Assembly (NCBI GenBank): GCA_008501785.1
Contig: QQUD01000605.1
Span: 1-7,109, forward strand
DNA: 7,109 bases
Source: Chloroflexota bacterium
GTDB taxonomy: Bacteria > Chloroflexota > Anaerolineae > Promineifilales > Promineifilaceae
Direction of reading: 5' to 3'
In this document: positions 6,119-7,109 of the stretch, piece after piece
Layout of the letters: every line of letters begins with the position of its first letter
Position numbering within the stretch: the first letter of the stretch is position 1
The notes under the pieces: model-generated
What the model was told of the DNA's origin: nothing
Databases searched by the model: none
The model's input: the letters and a program-made list of their open reading frames with translations, nothing else
Position numbers and translations under genes: made by a program

Positions 6119-6898
6119 ATGAACAACAACGGACTCGGCAACCTCGACGCCCTCTTTCAATCGGCACAAGATGATGGGCTGACGAATGATACGATGGATT
6201 TGGTGGTGTCTAATTTGAATGGGCCGACGATGGTAACGGCCGTTAACACCTCCCTCGACGACCTAGCCTCCAACGAAGTCACCCTGGCAATGAACATTAT
6301 CGACATGAGCAGTTCAATGGGATCTCACGCAGCTGACTTGATCCGCGCTTACAACGCAGATTATTTAACAGCAATGCGTGGCTCTACCGCAGCGGATGAC
6401 ATTTTGGTCAGCACCATCCTGTTCGACGACCAGGTTGACCTGCTGCACGGCTACGTCCCTTTATCAGACGCACCATCATTAACACGGACCATCTACACAC
6501 CCCGAGGCACAACAGCGCTTTATGATGCCGTCGCCGCTGGATTGACAAACATGGTGCTGTACGCACAGCAGCTGCGCAGCAGCGGTGTCATGGTGCGCTG
6601 CATCGTTATCGTCTACTCAGATGGGGCAGACAATGCATCACGCCAACGTGCCAAAGATGTCCGGCGGGCAGCTGCAGAACTTCTAAAACATGAAATTTAC
6701 ACACTGGCTTATGTTGGTTTTCGTTCTGGAGGCATGACTGAACAAGATTTACGCAACATGGCGCGTGAAATTGGCTTCCCAGACGTGCTCATGGCAGGGC
6801 TTTCTCATCAAGAACTGCGCCGTATCTTCCACCTTGTTTCGATGTCCACCGTGCGCGTTAGCCAACAAGGGGCAGCGCCGACTGGTGTTTTTAGGTAA
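6119..6898 (+). CDS. von Willebrand factor A domain protein (TerY/YegL-like)
   Basis: A 259-residue protein that is mostly one vWA domain from about residue 52 to 240. The metal-ion-dependent adhesion site is complete: DMSSS (D62, S64, S66), the threonine in PRGTTALYDAV (T131 or T132) and YSDG (D168). The compact form without signal peptide, membrane segment or anchor fits cytoplasmic TerY/YegL proteins rather than secreted adhesins. In TerY-P triads this protein accompanies a PP2C and a kinase, as here, and is thought to act as a metal-dependent binding partner or scaffold. The N-terminal 50 residues look poorly ordered; the last 15 are also polar and flexible. AGGAG (6107-6111) lies 7 nt before the ATG. 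An ACGGCCGT palindrome falls at 6236, encoding TAV. Confidence 0.9.
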   Translation: MNNNGLGNLDALFQSAQDDGLTNDTMDLVVSNLNGPTMVTAVNTSLDDLASNEVTLAMNIIDMSSSMGSHAADLIRAYNADYLTAMRGSTAADDILVSTILFDDQVDLLHGYVPLSDAPSLTRTIYTPRGTTALYDAVAAGLTNMVLYAQQLRSSGVMVRCIVIVYSDGADNASRQRAKDVRRAAAELLKHEIYTLAYVGFRSGGMTEQDLRNMAREIGFPDVLMAGLSHQELRRIFHLVSMSTVRVSQQGAAPTGVFR

Positions 6899-6900
6899 AT

Positions 6901-6956
6901 CGTAATCCGTAATCCGTAATCCGCACTCCGAAACGAAATACGGATTACGGGCTACG
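6901..6956 (+). repeat. CGTAATC heptamer repeat with matching inverted arm
   Basis: CGTAATC occurs three times in tandem (6901-6921), starting 2 bp after the vWA stop. TACGGATTACGGGCTACG (6939-6956) is its reverse complement at 16 of 18 positions against 6901-6918, leaving a loop of about 20 nt. The stem could stabilise or end the vWA transcript; no T-tract follows, so factor-independent termination is doubtful. Confidence 0.75.
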
Positions 6957-6969
6957 AACCACAAACCAC

Positions 6970-6973
6970 GGAG
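6970..6973 (+). promoter_or_regulatory. Ribosome binding site of the 36-residue membrane peptide
   Basis: GGAG lies 6 nt before the ATG at 6980, in sequence that is otherwise repeat-derived and unlike a gene leader. It is the main support for translation of the short frame. Confidence 0.55.
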
Positions 6974-6979
6974 TTCGAA

Positions 6980-7090
6980 ATGTTCATTCCACTCAGCACA
7001 CTGGCAATCATCATCCTCTTCACATTCATGTTTGGCATGTTAACGGCTTTCATTATGGCACTTAAAGAGCTTGCCAGAATGAAACGATAA
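6980..7090 (+). CDS. Small single-span membrane protein, 36 residues
   Basis: I do not recognise the family. The frame starts with ATG, ends with TAA and encodes MFIPLSTLAIIILFTFMF, then GMLTAFIMAL and a basic tail KELARMKR. About 25 hydrophobic residues followed by positive charges fit one transmembrane helix with its C-terminus in the cytoplasm. A GGAG ribosome site at proper spacing and a clean stop support translation. It lies 81 bp after the vWA gene on the same strand, beyond the heptamer hairpin, and may be read with it. Such peptides often bind or tune larger membrane partners, but nothing here shows which. It could also be a chance frame, although the mix of hydrophobic core and basic end argues against that. 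Confidence 0.5.
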   Translation: MFIPLSTLAIIILFTFMFGMLTAFIMALKELARMKR

Positions 7091-7109
7091 GTCGATTAGG
7101 ACAAAATAT

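Overview
The window looks like a chromosomal segment of moderate GC content from a free-living bacterium. I lean towards Chloroflexota (Anaerolineae-like). The reasons are the style of the P-loop ATPase at the left edge, a very frequent ACGGCCGT palindrome inside genes, and several short tandem repeats between and within genes. This placement is inference, because no rRNA or marker gene is present. I see no tRNA, rRNA, CRISPR array or transposase.

Layout. Bases 2-1336 (+) hold the 3' part of an AAA/STAND-like P-loop ATPase whose start lies outside the window. Bases 1424-1915 (-) hold a SixA-like histidine phosphatase, convergent with the ATPase and divergent from what follows. From about 2068 to the right edge everything reads on the + strand: a PP2C-type phosphatase (2131-2886), a 269-bp gene-poor gap, a serine/threonine kinase-like protein with a zinc ribbon and a beta-rich C-terminus (3156-4958), a long nicotinamidase-like cysteine hydrolase (5065-5994), a TerY/YegL-type von Willebrand A protein (6119-6898) and a 36-residue membrane peptide (6980-7090).

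The phosphatase, kinase and vWA protein together match the TerY-P triad (E. coli YegK, YegI and YegL types), a phosphorylation-based signalling module described from comparative genomics. Unusually, a nicotinamidase-like gene sits between the kinase and vWA genes. Two promoters, one before the phosphatase and one before the nicotinamidase-like gene, carry the same operator. It has four alternating half-sites, TAGTGT and ACACTA, each separated by exactly 7 bp and starting right after the -35 hexamer. One DNA-binding regulator therefore probably controls both transcription units. That ties the NAD-salvage-like enzyme to the signalling triad and is the strongest lead here.

Other notable structure: 14 copies of ACGGCCGT in 7.1 kb, all inside coding sequence and read in all three frames; four tandem-repeat loci with 7-, 8- or 14-bp units, two of them inside genes without breaking the frame; and several sizeable inverted repeats in the intergenic spaces.
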